64,000 nucleotides of DNA, taken from Bugula neritina. Lineage: Eukaryota > Bryozoa > Gymnolaemata > Cheilostomatida > Bugulidae. Of the stretch, positions 17,301 through 31,400 are shown piece by piece. A program made the position numbers and the translations under genes. Each line of letters opens with the position of its first letter. Position 1 is the stretch's first letter. The notes under the pieces were generated by a model that was not told where the DNA came from, ran no database searches, and saw only the letters and a program-made list of their open reading frames with translations. The DNA lies in the NCBI GenBank assembly GCA_964035545.1, contig OZ037767.1:3232680-3296679 (forward strand), written 5' to 3'.

Positions 17301-19101
17301 ATAGGCTGGGGTGAGACGAGGGGTGAGATAGGACTAAAGGGAGAGAGGTAGGAGATAGGAAACATATATATGAAGTATGATACCAATACACACCAGATAG
17401 TTTACAACTCCTAAAATTAGAAAAGTAAATACACAAGTGACTACACAAATAGATATTTAGTAATTAATATGTACGTATAAGTAGCTATAGGTAGAAAATA
17501 TATATTGAAATGTATGCGCATGATTGGTTATAATTTTTTGCTAAGAGTATGTATCATAGGCCATGCACAGAATAGAGGTCAAAGTATAAGCTTGCAGGTG
17601 ACTAAATATAGGTCACACTGTATCTTGCTCATTGGTCACAGTATGTTATAGGTCACAGTGCATAATTTAAATTCTGTGAATAAACATGTAATTTAGCACA
17701 TATACTTACAGCAAGAATGCTAATTATAAACTTCTTTTTAGAAAAAAGTTTGTTGTACAGCCGCCTTCCTTTGATGATTAGAATGTACCTGTTGACCGCC
17801 ACCAACATCATAGACAGAAGAGAAGCAGATATGCTCATCACTGTTATGTAACCTATAAACACAGACAAATCTCTGCTTCATCACACAATAGTCACAAGAT
17901 GGCAATAAATTAATAAACCCACTTTGGTACAATTGTTGTGAAAACATTTTGTGAGTAAATCTGTTAGAAGTAGTTTGATCTTCTACTTTGGATCTGCTAA
18001 CAAATTGTGGTGCTTAAATTTTCTAGCAGTTTTTGAGTTGTGGGTGAGATTGAAACTTGGCTAGTAGGTAAACGATAAGCAAGTTATTTCTACAACGTTA
18101 AATTGAAGCTGATCAAAATCTATTTCAACTATGATGAAAGGTATTGTTACATGTTGTCAACAGGCAGATTTTTGCAACATAGCAAGCAGCTTTTAAAATA
18201 AATGAAATTAAAATAATATAAACTGAATTCATTGCTTTTAGTATTTCAGTACTAGCTGCACAAACACAGCATTATCTCCCGGCAAATTGTGTGTTTAGAT
18301 TAAAGAAGTATAAGCAACAATGTCCCAACTTTGTACTAAAACAGTATCAAAACTACCTTCACTAGTGCAAAAAAAACCTATTATGCTTGTGCCTAGTTGC
18401 TGTATCTGCGCCATTTTGTAACTCACACTGATATTCTCAAAACCCATTTTACCAAGCAGGTTTTGTAAACAAAATTATTTATTAAAACCTTTATTGAACC
18501 TATACGTGGCTAATTAGCCATAATTAGTGTATAATATACATTATAACACAACAGTATATATTGCAACATTAAAAAAACAATTAAGCTTGTGCTATTCAAA
18601 ATTTAAATTTCGTGGCTACAGTATTATGTGGTATATTGTAGGGCTAGTTTTTTAAAACAGGCACAAGTATGTATCTTGGTGTTTATGTCACACAAAGATT
18701 AATTAGCCCATTGCTAGCAGTCCATATCACTTTAATATTGGAGGAAGGAAGTTTAACAGAACTTAAACAAGTGACTTACCAACAGCTTTGCACAGCGTTT
18801 CATTCATAGGGCTCTGTAACACTAGTAACTGCATGTCAGAAACTACTATACAGATACATATTAGAAGATCTACGAAAGCAAGATGGCCGATATACAAATT
18901 AGGAATAGTGTGTAGTTTCCTGTTTGTTGTTATAACAACCAGAGATAGAAGATTTCCTATAGTGCCGAACCCACAAATAGTAAGCTGCAAGATTGAGATA
19001 GAACGTATAAAAGAATCTTCTAGATTATCCAGGTGACTAAAGTTTTCTGGTCTTTCGATTGTTCTGTCGAGTAGAGTGCAGACGTCAGACAGATTATCCA
19101 T
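14312..19101 (-). CDS. Class A GPCR, melatonin/moody-like orphan receptor, gene B (five exons, 462 aa)
   Basis: Minus-strand exons: 19101-18780, 17852-17710, 16747-16291, 15675-15568 and 14670-14312. They join in frame to 462 residues. Exons 1, 2 and 5 have exactly the lengths of gene A (322, 143 and 359 bases); exons 3 and 4 differ by 6 and 3 bases. Seen: an N-glycosylation site near the start (NLS); TM1 GNLLSLVVI; LCKAVG cysteine; N128-R129-Y130; loop-2 cysteine in NEKFGTC; a very acidic third loop (SEDESEDG region); CWTPIV in TM6; N-VLLY in TM7; and a C-terminal RCCCK that could be palmitoylated. The frame stays open upstream to an ATG at 19203, but the ATG at 19101 gives an N-terminus equal in length to gene A, so I prefer it. 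Ligand unknown. Confidence 0.92.
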
Positions 19102-19678
19102 TTCCTGTCTGCTAGTTTGCTGTAAAACTGATGCAATGTAGTCTCGCTGTAAGCCAACAACTACATCTATAGTTTGTTCCTCACCAAATCTTTCCCATAC
19201 CAATAAAGTGCAAACACCGTAGAATAAATTACTCAGTTTATAAGCTGTTTAAAGACATGAGTCGGTGATTGAAAATGCCTTCCTAGTTGAAGTATAGTGC
19301 CTGTGTGTTTGCACTGCAAGATATAAACTTTGATGGTTGTTTGCACGAAGTTTATGATATTACGCTGCTGAGATAAAAGGTACAAGCAAAGTGTTTATTA
19401 AGCGATTGTGTTAGTGTGATTAACAACTACGCGTGTAATCTTGAAACACCATATGAGAGCTATAATCATGGAAGGCATGCATGCATACTGCAGATCACTA
19501 TAAAATATATAAACCATATACAACTATTGAGCAAATGATGACAACTGCACCTTATAAAAGTATAACACTAGTAGTATAGTATCAACCATAAATTGTTTTA
19601 ATAATTATAGTGTTTATAGTTTTAATTACATAGATTATAGTATGTGTGTGCGTATGCGTGTGTGAATGTATAATAAAT

Positions 19679-19811
<133 letters not shown>

Positions 19812-21118
19812 TGTACCGATGCATAGATGCCTAAAAATTATAATTCAAATTTACAGAAACCAGAAACAACCATATATACCACATCTATGTTTGGTGCCAG
19901 AAAAATATATAACTTTATTGTTTGCATTTAGACAAGAAAAATATTTCTGCTTGAGCCACTTTTTGATCACTGAACCTTCTCACATAATGTAATTATATGT
20001 TATGTAATATATATCATATATAACATAATTATACATATCTTCTCTGGATTATTAACAATATTTTACTAAATTAATTACTCTTACTAATAATCAATATTAA
20101 TATTCAGAGTAGACTAAAATATATCTTTAAATAGAACACATCTACCTAATTCACCAATCAGTGTACACAGAAGAGTTTTGGAAAATCCATACAAGTGAAC
20201 CCATCATATTGCAACAGACTTGAGAGTATATTGAGAGTGAATTGATCTTCTTAATTTTCCATATAATGCTGTGTTGTGTACATGTATATACATCCTAAAT
20301 ATATAACTTTATCAAGATGTTACTTTGCAACATAAAGATTGTACATAGAGAAGAAAGAAAGGTAAAAAACTAACATACTTTTATTTAGTGATTATAATGT
20401 CGCTTGATCATTTGCAGTCTTAAAATTAATTGTTGAAAAATTGTTATTTAGCAATATCTTAACGCAAGAACCATTGCCAGTATTTGATTTGCATGGGTAT
20501 AAAAGTGCTACAAGGATAAGTGTTAATGCCTAATTAAATCAAATTGCATGTCTCAAACAATGAAGCATAATAAAATAAATAAGAATTACCAACTAGCACT
20601 CTCATTTTGGTGTAGACTGTAGATGTACAATTATTTGCTAATTTTCTTAAAATAAACATAAAGCAATATTTATACAAAATTTGCTTTGAAAACTTAATTT
20701 GCTGTTAAAGAGCAACCTTTTGTCATTTGTATCTTGACTTACTTATATTGAAAAATAGATTATTATAATAATTTTGTGTATAAATTAATATATTATACTG
20801 TTTGATTACTGTTCATCAATTTTCTATATTATTTTATACAAGTCCTAATTATAATAGGTATATTACTAAGTTACAACAGATATTATCGCATTCTATCATT
20901 ATATAGCTGCAATTATTGCAGAATTATATGTGGTAACTTAAGCAACATACATATACAATATTGTGTGAAGTCATATTACAAGCAGGCATAATTTCTTTTT
21001 GTTGTTGTTTTAGGAGTTGTGTGCTAATGTATGTTTTCCTACCTTGTTGAAAGTTCCGCCCATTTAGCTTGTGTTTGAAATGACAGTGAAATATTGCTTA
21101 CACTATGACTATCAGACT

Positions 21119-21132
21119 AGTTTCGGTTTCAC
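21119..21132 (+). promoter_or_regulatory. ISRE-like element (IRF-type binding site)
   Basis: The bases AGTTTCGGTTTCAC fit the interferon-stimulated response element pattern AGTTTCNNTTTCNY. A further partial repeat, TTTCATTTTC, follows directly. It lies about 1.4 kb upstream of the WDR62 ATG and about 2 kb upstream of GPCR gene B. IRF-family factors exist widely in animals. Function here is inference only; one match in AT-rich DNA can be chance. Confidence 0.3.
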
Positions 21133-21379
21133 TTTCATTTTCTCAATCAACACACCGAGAGCGATTTTCAATAGATATAAATATAATAATTAATATGAAT
21201 GTGAACAACTATTTCTTTTAGCATTATATCTTTTATATTATTTCATATCTATTTCTTATTTTAGCGCTTTTACAATAAGATCTAGGATAGCACATTGACA
21301 TAGATAAACTTAAAGTATTATTATTATAAATACAGCTTTGTTTTGTCGATATCAATATCAAATTCAATCATCAATGTGT

Positions 21380-22230
21380 TATACTTATACTTATAGTTAT
21401 ACTTATAACTAATTATTTATAATTATTACTAATGCTATTATTAATATTATAATTGTTATTATAACATAAGTATACATATTATTATTTAATTTAATACTAA
21501 TAGTAATAGTAATGCGGTAAATGTAGTGATAATACTGAAAGTAATATTTAATTTTATACTAGTTCATCATTATGATTATGATACTTGATAACTTATAGTT
21601 TTACTATCTTTAAATCTGTATTACTAATACTAATACTAATAGTGATACTGATAATGATAATAATAATATTAAAAATAAATTGAATACTATTTAAATTTTA
21701 GACATAGAGTTATCCATATCATTATGATTATGATTATAAGCGCAGTAAATTTAGGGCTAAATACATGACATGGTGATGGTTATACTTATAGTTATAGTAA
21801 TTATAAAAATTTAATAAATCTAAGCAGACTAAGGCTAATAGAATTTAGAATAATGGTTAAGTTATACTCTGGGTTGATTCTTAGAGTTACATGGAGATTG
21901 GGGCTTGCAAGAAGGTTGCCTTTGCACTCCAAGTTTAACTTCATATTTACAGTAACTCCAAGAAGTAAGTAGTATGCAGCCTGTAACTATAAGTATAGCT
22001 ATGGCCATAGGCATAACTATCAATATTACTATGAATATAAGTCATTCTTTACAATCACCATATTGATATTGGTAATGCTTATATGTATAGTAAGACTGAT
22101 TCATATTCATATTGTTCTTTTACTCACCATCACTGTCGCGGTAGTCACATTCTTAGTTTTAGTCACAGTGAGTTCAGTTATACTTATACTGTATAGTAAA
22201 TCACTAGATTTCTTTATTAGTAATTATATA
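21380..22230. repeat. Degenerate ACT/TAT-rich low-complexity tract upstream of WDR62
   Basis: Many overlapping phrases such as CTTATACTTATAGTTATA and CTAATACTAATACTAATAG occur without a fixed period. Similar phrases lie at 44700-45180 and 55690-55930, in each case shortly before a plus-strand start codon. Confidence 0.6.
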
Positions 22231-22488
22231 GCTGTCAATTTTATTTTAAAACAGTAATGTGCAAATATTTAAACTTTTATTTTTTTAGTTTTATTTTTGT
22301 CATTCTATTAGACCTAGGACTTGCTAACCATTTTAGTGTAATTTTTATATATTACACAAAAACATGTTATCTACTTTTGTCACTTAGAGTCGTAAGTTGT
22401 ATTGTAAATTACAGGTATTTCAGTGATTTTATTGCCTGTCGGTCGGAGCCAATAAGATTATGCCAACCCCTGACCATCTATAGTAGAA

Positions 22489-25400
22489 ATGGATCTGCCG
22501 AGGAATAAGGTGACCAGGTCATCATCATCTGCTGCCTATAAGAAACGGCGCAGTACTGCTATTGGAGTACACAAGGTAAATCCAAATATAGTCACTAATA
22601 CTGGAGCCATTGTAGTTTATTGAATGTATAAGGTCCTTCTTACAACAACTAAAATAGGTGATAGTTTCTGGAGGTCTAGAATATTGTCCCAGTCTGTTAT
22701 ATAACTAGGTTAGGACCAAAACATGTTTGTTAAATTTGGACAATACTTTGTGAGTTTGAGTATACAACATATTATTCTTTACAAAAACAAGTACTTTGGT
22801 CAGATTTATTTTTTACTCTCTAATTTAATTGAATAGCATCCACTGATAAGTAGAGAGTATAGCATTAGTTTAGTCTGAGTATAGCATTAGTTTAGTATAT
22901 AGTATAGTATGAATATAGCAAGAGTTTAGCATTAGTTTAGTCTGAGTATAGCATTAGTTTAGTATGAGTATAGCATTAGTTTTGGTCTGAGTATAGCATT
23001 AGTTTAGGCTGAGTATAGCATTAGTTTAGGCTGAGTATAGCATTAGTTTAGTCTGAGTATAGCATTAGTTTAGGCTGAGTATAGCATTAGTTTAGTATAT
23101 GGTATAGTATGAATATAGCAAGAGTTTAGCATGAGTGTAGTACTAGTTTAGTATATGGTATAGTATGAATATAGCAAGAGTTTAGCATGAGTGTGACTGA
23201 GAACTTGGTTGTGAGCAGGTCACACAATTTAATTAGTTGAAATGATTGATGTCAGTTAAATAACTACTAATACAGGAAAAAATATTTGATCACTTCTAAT
23301 AACAGTGTAATAACTAATAACATATTTTCGTTACTTTATGTGCCCGTTCAAAGTCAGTCATGCTTGAATCAATTATTCCATCATTACCACGGGTTAGGCT
23401 GTTAGTATTTATTCAGTAAATATTATTAGCTACAATAAAATGCACAATTACAATATTGCTGCAGCTTTTCCTAGCTAATGGAATTCTTGCTGCTTTAATG
23501 AATGTGAAATTGACAATCCCATGAGCCAGACTAGGCATTGTGTAGCACACTGGTTGTCCCAATTTACCTCAAAGTTGTTTGCTGTGCTGGTCCTCAACTA
23601 TATCTGAACTGAGGGGGGGTGCTTGTCACCCAAACTTCTTGGTCGCTACAGGAAGGGAGGTTGGCTTTAGATATGATGTATAGTCTTATAGGTGGGCACC
23701 AATTTGCTTATCTCTACTGATTATATGCGATTTTTAATCTCAATAATAATTATCTACTCACTTCAAAATATTTACTCTTGCGCTGTGGGTCTTTCCTTAA
23801 AAACTCATTTTATAGTCGATATCCCTGTGAGAACCTCTGATTGAAAGGTTTTTTTGAAATCAGGTCAAGAACTTTTTTTCTAATGTGGTACAGGAGGAAT
23901 TTTGACTGCATGCTCTTCCTAACATCACAGCCAGTGTTTGGACTTGAACCACTGACCTTGTGTTTACTAGGCAAACGCTCTAACCCCTAGACCACTGCTG
24001 CTCCTTAGGGCCTTTCCTTCAGACTTGTCTATATTTGAACTTGATGTTTCTATAGATGACTTTATCCTATGTTGGGGGTAGAGAAAGAGGGGAGTATGTT
24101 GTACTCAAACACAATCCTTGTTTAAATTATTTTGCAACTGCTAAGATATTGCCAGTAGGCCATTTGTTACCATGTAGTCACTGCCTTTATTCATTCAGTT
24201 AGCTGTTAGGATAACATCTTTCATAGTACACACCAATCTCTTGTTCTTCTTGCCACCTACCTCTGTTCTCTCTTTCACATGAGTAATTTATAATTACTCC
24301 TACGTAAATTTCTCTAAAACAACAAAAAGAATTTTTGCCTACTGGCCATGCACAATGTATATCCAAATTAATATACAGTGTTTGATATTCATGAAATATA
24401 GTGCTATTCAATCAGGGATTAGATAGTCTATTATGGTTTAGTTTAGGGCTGAGTGTTGGGAGAAATGATGACAATAGTTTAATTTAAATTCGTCTTTGTT
24501 GCACTGTGCAGAATATTCTAGATGTATTGAGAGAGGAACAAAAAGATAAAGATTATAGTCTGTTTGAATTTAGCCACATACCCTCCCATGTTACTTCAAT
24601 GTCCATCAATACATTGTCAACAAGTGATGTGTCACCAGTCAACATATGGTCAACACATGATATAGTCTTTTAACATATCAACACATGATATAGTCTGTCA
24701 ACATATCAACACATTATATAGTCTGTCAACATATACCAACACTAGTCACAAGCTAAGGAGTCTAGTAGGATATTGGTTGGAATGGTAAACTCTGTAAAAT
24801 AATTTACATACTACTGTTTGGTCTATTGATTTTTGTAAACAAAATGCCATTCATCATGCAATGCTGAATAACTTACTAGATCACCAACAAGATGCATACA
24901 CCACGCAGTATGATTATGGTAATATTTTCGTAATTTATTACTGCAGTACCATGGCTACCTATTTGTATCCTTGTTGCTAAGCGCTCAGTAGCTCTACAAA
25001 ACTATGTATTAGAAGAACCGTAAACTGTAGTTCGACCATCTTCATATCATCCATTTTTATTCCAAATCATATCATGCTGTCGTTTCACCTTCCTGACTAT
25101 CATCTGGCATTGATGGTGCCAAAGCTGCCAAATTCCGTAACTTCTTTGCCAGATAGGATGCAGTGCCTATAGATTTTATATTATCTCATGTTATTAGATA
25201 TAAGAGTTCAACTCCTTATCAGTCATCTAGCAGCTTCTCTCTCCAAATCTTTAGAGATTTCATTTCAGATATTTTGGCATTGATTTCAGTAGATTTCACA
25301 ACTTCATTATTGTAACTGTGCTTGTTTTGTTCCTAGATGTAATCTAAGCCATCTGATGAATACAATACTGCAATGTACTGGCTGTAAAGTTGACTTTATA

Positions 25401-28400
25401 GTTGTACTAAAATCTTTTTGTAAGACTTTGAAAGCACATTTCTTGTTGAAAAGGGTGAGGTCAATACTACAGGTATAGAATGTATAGAATCACTCCCAAC
25501 TTAAGTTCTAGATTACAGGCTATACACTCTACCTGAATGTATTTAAAACCATTAAATGATCGGTTTTGGTTGTAATAAAAGGTGAGATGAATGCATATGG
25601 CCACTCGAGATTACAAGATAAGTGAAGTGGGTTGTGTTGAGTATATTATTCTCTCATTTACTGATCTCTCTTAGCTTGCTAGACTGTCTGTGTGTCATTT
25701 CAGTCTAGCAATCCCTTCCAAGTCACCAACCACAGAGAGAAATGCGGTAATAAAGAGCAAGGGGAGGTAACTACTCTATCTGAGCTCTCACTCTCTAAAC
25801 ACTTGGCGCAATTTAACCTGCAGCTCAGTTTAGCATTTGTGTCTCTGCATTTAGCTGCTCAGTTTCCCAGAGATTGCTCACTAACCACTGATGAAAGCTC
25901 ACAGCTAACCAACTGGTGTGGGGTGTAATAGTTTAGAGAGTTTTTACCTACTGCACATGCTACAACTAGCTAAGGCTATTGCAATGTCAAACCATATTGA
26001 ATAGATATTCTACTAGCTACTATTCAACAGTCTCATCTTACACTGTATAAGCCTTTAGATGGTGTCAGATTTTATCCCCTTTCTCACAAAAGAGTACACA
26101 ATAGCTACGACTATTGATAATTGATACTTCATAAATACCATAAGTTACATGGTGTATAATATCTTATAAGTACTGTTGCATATTGAAGTTATGGTATATG
26201 TCTCTTTATGTAATAATATTGTTTTGTTTAAGTCAATGCATATAATTCTATGACTCAAACTATACAATTTCACCATCAAATTTCAAATGGCAAACAACAG
26301 TGCATCATACAATTCTTGCAAGGGAGTGCTAAAAAGCAGTTGCATAGCTTATAATTTATATTATGTAGATCACTTCGAACATATTACATACAGGGCTCCC
26401 TCCATATCTCACATTCCATTTCTCGGGGAAATTCCATAGGTCACGAGAAGGGCTTGGGCCCCGTTTTGTGGTTTATACATATGCGTATAGGTACAAAAAT
26501 AGCCGAGTTAAATCTAGTATTCTACTAGTCACGAATTAAGATTTCGGGATCTCAGCTTAGTGAGATATAGAGGGAGCACTGTATTATACAATATGCTATA
26601 GAATATAGATCACTCTCTACTGATGGTTTCAGGGGGTGTGTAGCACATGCAGGATGGTGCTCTAACAATGCAATAACAAAGGCCAGTAGACTAGCATTGA
26701 ACATGATATTTGGTGTCATATCTTAGCTATATTACGTCACATGCACCAAGCTAGACGAGTGTGCAAGGCATAGTGGTGTTTGCTTTACATGTTTTCTGTA
26801 GTATGCACATGCAGCTTTAAGGATTATTCCCTGTTATTTGTTTTGAGTAGTATTTCCAGTATATTATAGTAGCAGACATAGACCTAGATTTTAAAGTAGG
26901 ATGGTGTTGAAAGGAGTAGGAGTTATCATACCATAGCAAATTTGGTTTGGAATACAATGTTATTGGTGTCGTTCCCTTAGCTGTAGTTATATATCAGTTA
27001 ATGCTGTGCATAGTTCACTCCAGTTCATATTCGTGTTGATACATTATAGTGTAACCTTCATCACCCTCTGCTATAGCGAATATATATAAACGGTCAATAG
27101 TTTAGTAACCTGCTTTGGTAGCAATTATATTGTAGTAATGTTATAATAATGTGACCTGTAGCTAAGCCAAGGTCATCTCGGAACAAACTGCAGTCTCCCA
27201 TTTTGCTAAAGAAAATCAATTTGCCCACTGGGGGTTACAAAATAGGAACAAGAATTCTAACAGCATTATTCGATCTATAACATTTAGTAAGGTTGTTAAC
27301 TCCATCAGGTGAAATATTAGTAAATATTTATCATTTAGGTACAGTCACAGTGAAACTTCAATTGCCTAAGTTCTTTAGCTGTCTATAAATTTTGGATTGA
27401 TGTTTGAGTTGAATGTCTCTCGAAAGCACAACTTTTTAAATGAGATTTTGCATCTAGAACACAGGCTTTGTCAAATTTCTCCTTTACTACATCTTCTCAT
27501 TTCTATTCAGTATTGTGCTCTCTCTGAATTTGCCAATCTCCTATCTCCAATAACCAATAATTATTATCCAATTATACTGAGCTACAAATTTCTTTCTTTC
27601 TTCCTGTATGCAACTATCTATCTAGCTTTTCCCTAACTTGTGTACAATAAATAGTAAACTTGCACACAATAAATAGAAATTATTTATTTAACTAATCAGC
27701 TGCAACATTCATTGTGTATAACTGTAGGTTAGTGATAGAACTTGGAGTTGCCTTCTTTCTGTATACCCTCATAATTATATCACTTGACATTCAGCTAACA
27801 GTTTGAAATTACACACTTTAACACTTCAGTATTTGTTTATGGCTTTATGACTGCATTTTATTCTAGAGCATTCTAGAACTGTATTATGTGTGGCATGTTT
27901 GTTGATAGTGCAGTATTCACATGCTTGCAGGTAAAACTGTAAACTACTGAACCTATGGAACTTCTATTATATTTGCAGGTAAAACTTGAGAGAGTCTTAG
28001 GTTTGACTGCCAACACAAACTCCCAGATAGCCCTAGATACTTCTTCTGGGACCATAGCTTATACGGCCGGGTATGCTAACGTCTCAAACTTCACTATTAT
28101 GCTCTGTGTGTAGCACAGCCAGCTCTTGATAGACTTGTTAATTTAGTGCAAGTTAACTATAAGTAAAAGCTTTTCCATATTTATATTTCATATCTGATGC
28201 TGTAATGCTTTTGGTGAACGTGGGATCACACAATTGCTGAAATTCTAATATTATTCAATTTTCAATATAAATAATCTTACTAGTTCCATCATAGACTTAA
28301 CACTATAGATTTTAATTTACCTCAAACTGACACATTTATTAAATAAAAATATAAATTGAATTTGTTTTGAAAGTCGACAGTAACAAGTGGTAGTTGTCTA

Positions 28401-31400
28401 TTCAATTTTATGTGCATATATCAGGAGTTATCATGCCTATGTTTAGATGTGTGGCAGTGTTGCAAGGCAAAAGATTTCAGGAGAATATAATCAATACAAG
28501 CAGAAAGGCGGTCACAGCTCTAGCCTTCTCTCCAGATGGCAGATATCTGGCTATGGGAGAGGTGGGTAGTTGACATGTCCCGTATCCATAGGCTATTGGT
28601 GTTTGGTTACTCAGGTTAAAATTTAATTTATTTACTGAAACTAATAAACATAAGATTTATTCTTAACCTTTGTTGAATAGTCATAAACTATATACACCTA
28701 CTTTCTATCTACTTCACTTCGGTATTTATTAATTTAGATTCAATTCTATAGGAGTCGTCACACCAAGAGTACCATAATACAGTTTCTCTCTGGAATATCA
28801 TGTTTTATTGTAACCGATGGGATACACTTTCTATTTTATTTCGTAAAGTACAATTTATTTACACCCTAAAAGAGTTATTATATGCTCTTTGGAAAATTTA
28901 AATAAATTAGACAGCTTTAGGAGTTCCAAAGTTGGATGAAACCATTGTACCAACTTATTAACTTTTTTTTCAGCTAAATTTTAAATTGATAACTTCATTT
29001 TCTAGGTGGTAAGAGCTCAGTGGTAAACTGTGTTGTAATCATATGTTCAGCTGCTTTACGTATTCAATTATATATCAATTCAAGTTTGGAATATTTTATG
29101 TTATATACCTGGATATCTCAAAACCTCTTGCTTAGTGAATGTTATTAAACTATATTCTCTACACTTCACACATGCACTTGTTTTCCATGACTTGCTGTGG
29201 TTTGAGTCACTGATATTAAATTGAATACACGATTAGTTGAAGTTGATTCGATGCAACTTTGCTCAAAAGTAGAATATTTTAAAGCAGTCATCATGGGAAG
29301 CAAGAAATAGCTATTTTTTTCAGTGGAATGCATTACGTTTGCTTTTGATGTGTTTCCTTTAGCTTTACATGCATTTCTATAAATTTACTCTTCTATTTCA
29401 CGACATGTTCTTTTAGAGCGTAGACTTACATACTACGGTGAGATGCTACTTGACTAACGGGCTGCTTTGTAGTAACCCATCTTTTGTTATTCATTTTAGG
29501 GAATTTAGGCTTTGGATCATATGGTTATTATGCTCTGCATATAATTCCTTTGTTTTTAAGACCTTTGTTTAAGATGCTGGCTGCCATATTGATATATCAA
29601 AAATAGCTTTTATAAGAATTATATACATTTTTATATCTTTCAAAGAAATTCTATTTCCTCTTTTCTATTTATTCTTATTGTTACTCTTGGGGGTCCCTAG
29701 TGGCAGAAGTTTTGGTTGTGTTGCATTTTACAATGCTTTTCATTTTGCATAAAAAGTTCTTTCACTTTATTTAGTAGTGTAAGTAGTATAAAGAGCAAAT
29801 ATGTGATTTTTTCATAAAACAACAATTTCTAGTTTTCAAATGCTTTCTTTTCCTTGAGCTCTGTTTAACTGCTGCCTTTCAGTTTGCTGTTGAGTTGGAA
29901 ACTGGTCTAGAAATTTCTTCATTTCACAAGCTCCTACCACTTTCTTATTTACATTTAGTTTAAATTATAGTTTACTTGTTCATTTATTATAATTATTCTA
30001 CGATAACACAATTTCTCTTCAATCAATAACGTAACCATAGAGAGTATTACAGTATTATTTCTGTAGATCAAATACACAGCTTTTTTGAATACAAAATAGT
30101 GGTGACAGGTTGATATACCTTCATTCATAGATGCATTTATGTGTAGGCGTAGATACCTTCATTCATAGATGCATTTATGTGTAGGCGTAGATATATTTAC
30201 TCTAGGTGCATACATGTGTAGTTGAGGTTTCAGGAGTTGTCTTCCTGTTTCACTCTGGTCTCTGTATGGAATACTGTATTTAGCTGATAACCGCAGTGTG
30301 TAGTGTGCTAGCAACATGTACAATGCATGCGCAAAACAATGAGCTCTCACAAATCTCCAATATTTTAACTAATCAACTTTTACACGTTTCATTGACTTCT
30401 ATTAATAGAATACTAAAATGACTTTAACAAAAAATACTGATTCACTTAACATTTAAACTTTTAAATAATAAACAAAAAGAAATGTTGTTTTTTGTATTGT
30501 CCAGTAACTGTAGTGCATGTAGTTAGGTGTGCTGCACTGATTGGTTGATTTACAGTCTGGCCACGCCCCCGCCGTGAGAGTTTATGAGATTAGTAGTCGT
30601 CTGCAAGTGGCAGAGTTTGTTGGACATAAGTTTGGAGTTCGTTGTGTAGCCTTTTCACCAAACAACAAGTACTTGGTGTCTATAGGGACGCAGCACGACA
30701 TGGTAACTAATGTGTGGAACTGGAGACAAGCCTCTAAGATTGCTTCTAATAAGATCTCCAGCAAGGTGAGGGTGAATCAGTCAACACATAATTATTTATT
30801 TTTGTTTTAACATCAGAAAACCTCAAGTCATTCATAGTGATGCTAAACAGAAAATTAACTCCATTCTTGCTAGGAATGTAAATAAGCCTAACACCTGCTA
30901 AGGGTGTCAAATTTTGTCATGCTAGTTACATGGCATGAACTAGTAGTTTGTCAGTTCACTCTAAGCATCTGATTACTTGTATTTAGGTCAACGGTTTGAC
31001 CTTCACCTCAGATGGAACGACATTTATAACAATCGGTGTGAGACACGTGAAGTACTGGTTCTTAGATGAGTCCAAGAGAAAGGTTTGTATATTATATCTC
31101 AATGTAAGGGAAGACAATTCTGTTGAATACTGTTAGGTATAGAATATGTATCTCGGGTTATCTATAGTTCAAAGTTAAGTGAAAGATTCTTTTTAATATT
31201 AAGTGAAATAGATACTTAGAGTTGAACGGATACAATTATTTCTTTCTAAGAGTAATTCTGGCCATAGATTGGTGACTATATCTTGAGAAATGGAATGGTG
31301 TGTTCTTCTTGCAGACTACAATACAGAGCAAGAATGAGACTGTCCCGTTACTGGGGAGAAACGGGTTGCTGGGAGACCAGAAGACTAACGTGTTTGTAGA

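Larger units (their letters stand above)
22576..27978 (+). other. Intron 1 of the WDR62/MAPKBP1 gene
   Basis: It contains a 22-bp minisatellite (22854-23200), a SINE copy (23805-24005), a 27-bp type repeat (24650-24740) and a TA-flanked MITE (26391-26581). Several exon-like open frames (for example at 24511 and 25704) have an AG before them but no family resemblance. Exon 1 joins exon 2 in frame without them. Confidence 0.7.

Noticed and set aside
19101-19203. Upstream in-frame ATG of GPCR gene B at 19203
   Set aside because: It adds 34 residues absent from the paralogue; the internal ATG at 19101 gives exact length agreement with gene A. Not fully excluded.
24511-24670. Exon-like frame in WDR62 intron 1 after GTGCAG (NILDVLREEQKDKDYSLFEF)
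   Set aside because: The frame runs into the 27-bp tandem repeat and a stop without a convincing donor. Exons 1 and 2 join in frame without it.
25704-25928. Open frame in WDR62 intron 1 after a TTTCAG acceptor
   Set aside because: No WDR62 resemblance, no clear donor, and the exon 1 to exon 2 junction is already in phase.
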